Origin: Lachnospiraceae bacterium
GTDB lineage: Bacteria; Bacillota; Clostridia; Lachnospirales; Lachnospiraceae
Length of the DNA stretch: 7,730 nt
Assembly: GCA_900770325.1 (NCBI GenBank)
Contig: CAAGKE010000119.1
Location: 1-7,730 of the forward strand
Reading direction: 5' to 3'
Shown here: in pieces, positions 6,849-7,730 of the stretch
Position numbering within the stretch: position 1 is the stretch's first letter
Layout of the letters: every line of letters begins with the position of its first letter
The notes under the pieces: generated by a model
Told to the model about the DNA's origin: nothing
What the model saw: only the letters and a program-made list of their open reading frames with translations
Database searches by the model: none
Program-made: the position numbers and the translations under genes

Positions 6849-6876
6849 ATTGTAACAAACCTGAATACTTTGTCAA
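6849..6876 (-). promoter_or_regulatory. Predicted promoter of tetR
   Basis: The minus strand shows a perfect -35 TTGACA (6876-6871), 16 bp, and a -10 TACAAT (6854-6849) preceded by an extended -10 TG. Transcription would begin near 6842, giving tetR a leader of about 165 nt that contains both dyads. The -35 box ends only 16 bp before the degV start codon, so it overlaps the degV 5' untranslated region. Confidence 0.7.
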
Positions 6877-6880
6877 GCGC

Positions 6881-6886
6881 AAGGAG
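6881..6886 (+). promoter_or_regulatory. degV ribosome binding site
   Basis: AAGGAG lies 6 nt before the ATG at 6893 and fixes that start. I could not find an equally clear + strand promoter; TTGTGA (6809-6814) with TACAGT (6832-6837) at 17 bp is the best weak candidate. Confidence 0.8.
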
Positions 6887-6892
6887 AAACCG

Positions 6893-7730
6893 ATGAAAAC
6901 AGCAATCGTAACAGATACAAATAGCGGTATTACCGTGGAAGAAGGCAGAAAAAAAGGAATTTATGTACTTCCCATGCCGGTCATTCTGGAAGGTAAATGT
7001 TACCTGGAAGGCGTGGATATCACCAATGAACAATTATATGAAGCAATATTATCTGATAAAGAGCTTTCCTCTTCCCAGCCATCCCCGGGTGATGTGATGG
7101 ATCTGTGGAACAGTGTCCTGAAAGACGGCTATGATGAAATAGTATATATCCCCATGTCCAGTGGGTTAAGCGGCTCCTGCCACAGCGCAATGCAGCTGGC
7201 ACTGGATTATGATTCAAAAGTCCACATCGTGGACAATCACCGGATTTCTGTCACTCTGATGGAGTCTGTACTGGATGCAAAAGCCCTGGCAGATCGCGGA
7301 AAAACCGCACCCGAGATCAAACAGATCCTGGAGGCTGGCGCTTACCAGTCCAGCATCTATGTAACCGTAAATTCACTGAAGTACCTGAAAAAAAGCGGAC
7401 GTATCACCCCTTCTGCCGCTGCCCTCGGCAATATCCTGAATATTAAACCGGTACTTACGATTCAGGGAGAAAAACTGGATTCTTACGCGAAAGTACGGGG
7501 TACCCGGCAGAGCGAAAAGAAAATGATCGAAGCGCTCCAGGCAGATAGGGTATCCCGGTTTTCTCATATTCCTGATTCCGGCCTTCGGATCGGAACCGCC
7601 GGCACCTTTGAGAAAAAAGAAGATGCTGACCGCTGGCAGTCCATGGTTCAGGCTGCCTTTCCGGAAGCATCTGTCTACTATGTTCCCCTTTCCTGCAGTA
7701 TTGCCTGCCATGTGGGAATCAACGCCTCAG
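6893..7730 (+). CDS. DegV family (FakB-like) fatty-acid-binding protein, 3' end cut by the window
   Basis: The frame is open for 279 codons to the window edge. DegV proteins are usually about 280-290 residues, so only a short tail is missing. Family members bind a fatty acid in a deep pocket; the characterised FakB proteins present it to the kinase FakA for phosphorylation and phospholipid synthesis. Visible family features are AIVTDTNSGIT (4-14), SSSQPSPGD (59-67) and PMSSGLSGSCHSA (87-99), whose Ser residues line the carboxylate site, and SLKYLKKSGRIT (161-172) followed by ALGNILNIKPVL (177-188). KVRGTR (200-205) and CHVG (272-275) follow, with the conserved basic and His residues. The usual Ser/Gly-rich loop after VD is replaced by VDNHRISVTLM (113-123). 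The AAGGAG site fixes the start. Divergent TetR and shared spacer suggest regulation. No fakA gene lies in the window. Which fatty acid it binds is unknown. Confidence 0.93.
   Translation, partial: MKTAIVTDTNSGITVEEGRKKGIYVLPMPVILEGKCYLEGVDITNEQLYEAILSDKELSSSQPSPGDVMDLWNSVLKDGYDEIVYIPMSSGLSGSCHSAMQLALDYDSKVHIVDNHRISVTLMESVLDAKALADRGKTAPEIKQILEAGAYQSSIYVTVNSLKYLKKSGRITPSAAALGNILNIKPVLTIQGEKLDSYAKVRGTRQSEKKMIEALQADRVSRFSHIPDSGLRIGTAGTFEKKEDADRWQSMVQAAFPEASVYYVPLSCSIACHVGINAS

Noticed and set aside
1..7730. CRISPR array, tRNA, rRNA or defence gene cluster
   Set aside because: No regularly spaced repeats, no tRNA cloverleaf or rRNA-like stretch, and every large coding frame is accounted for by known housekeeping, transport or regulator families.

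Overview
The window (7730 bp) looks like chromosomal DNA from a Firmicute of class Clostridia, most like a Lachnospiraceae-type gut anaerobe. This rests on moderate base composition, on the style of the MATE transporter, TetR regulator and DegV protein, on strong AGGAG-type ribosome binding sites for some genes, and on a free-standing carAB pair. It is an inference from protein character, not from a database search.

Layout. Positions 1-107 look like the right end of an IS200/IS605-type element on the + strand: the last codons of a TnpB-like reading frame followed by a structured, omega-RNA-like tail ending near GGTTAGTTCA. A short unassigned spacer (108-214) follows. Next comes a minus-strand block: carA (5865-4783), carB (4790-1593, overlapping carA by 8 bp) and a MATE-family efflux protein (1579-215, starting 13 bp after carB). 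This reads as one transcription unit with a strong promoter at 6111-6083 and a leader of about 210 nt that contains a U-tract hairpin and a duplicated 14-nt motif. Upstream, on the same strand, is a TetR-family regulator (6677-6129). Divergent from it on the + strand is a DegV/FakB-like fatty-acid-binding protein (6893 to beyond the window end). The 215-bp space between them holds a clear minus-strand promoter and two inverted repeats.

How the genes work together. CarA releases ammonia from glutamine and CarB uses it, with bicarbonate and two ATP, to make carbamoyl phosphate for pyrimidine and arginine synthesis. The MATE gene has no obvious metabolic link and is probably carried along by co-transcription. 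The TetR/DegV pair is a plausible regulator/target pair linked to fatty acid uptake or lipid homeostasis.

Most of the window is conserved core metabolism and I see no convincing undescribed multi-gene system. The parts that most deserve a second look are non-coding: the TnpB/omega-RNA-like right end, the carA leader with competing pairings, and the dyad cluster between tetR and degV.
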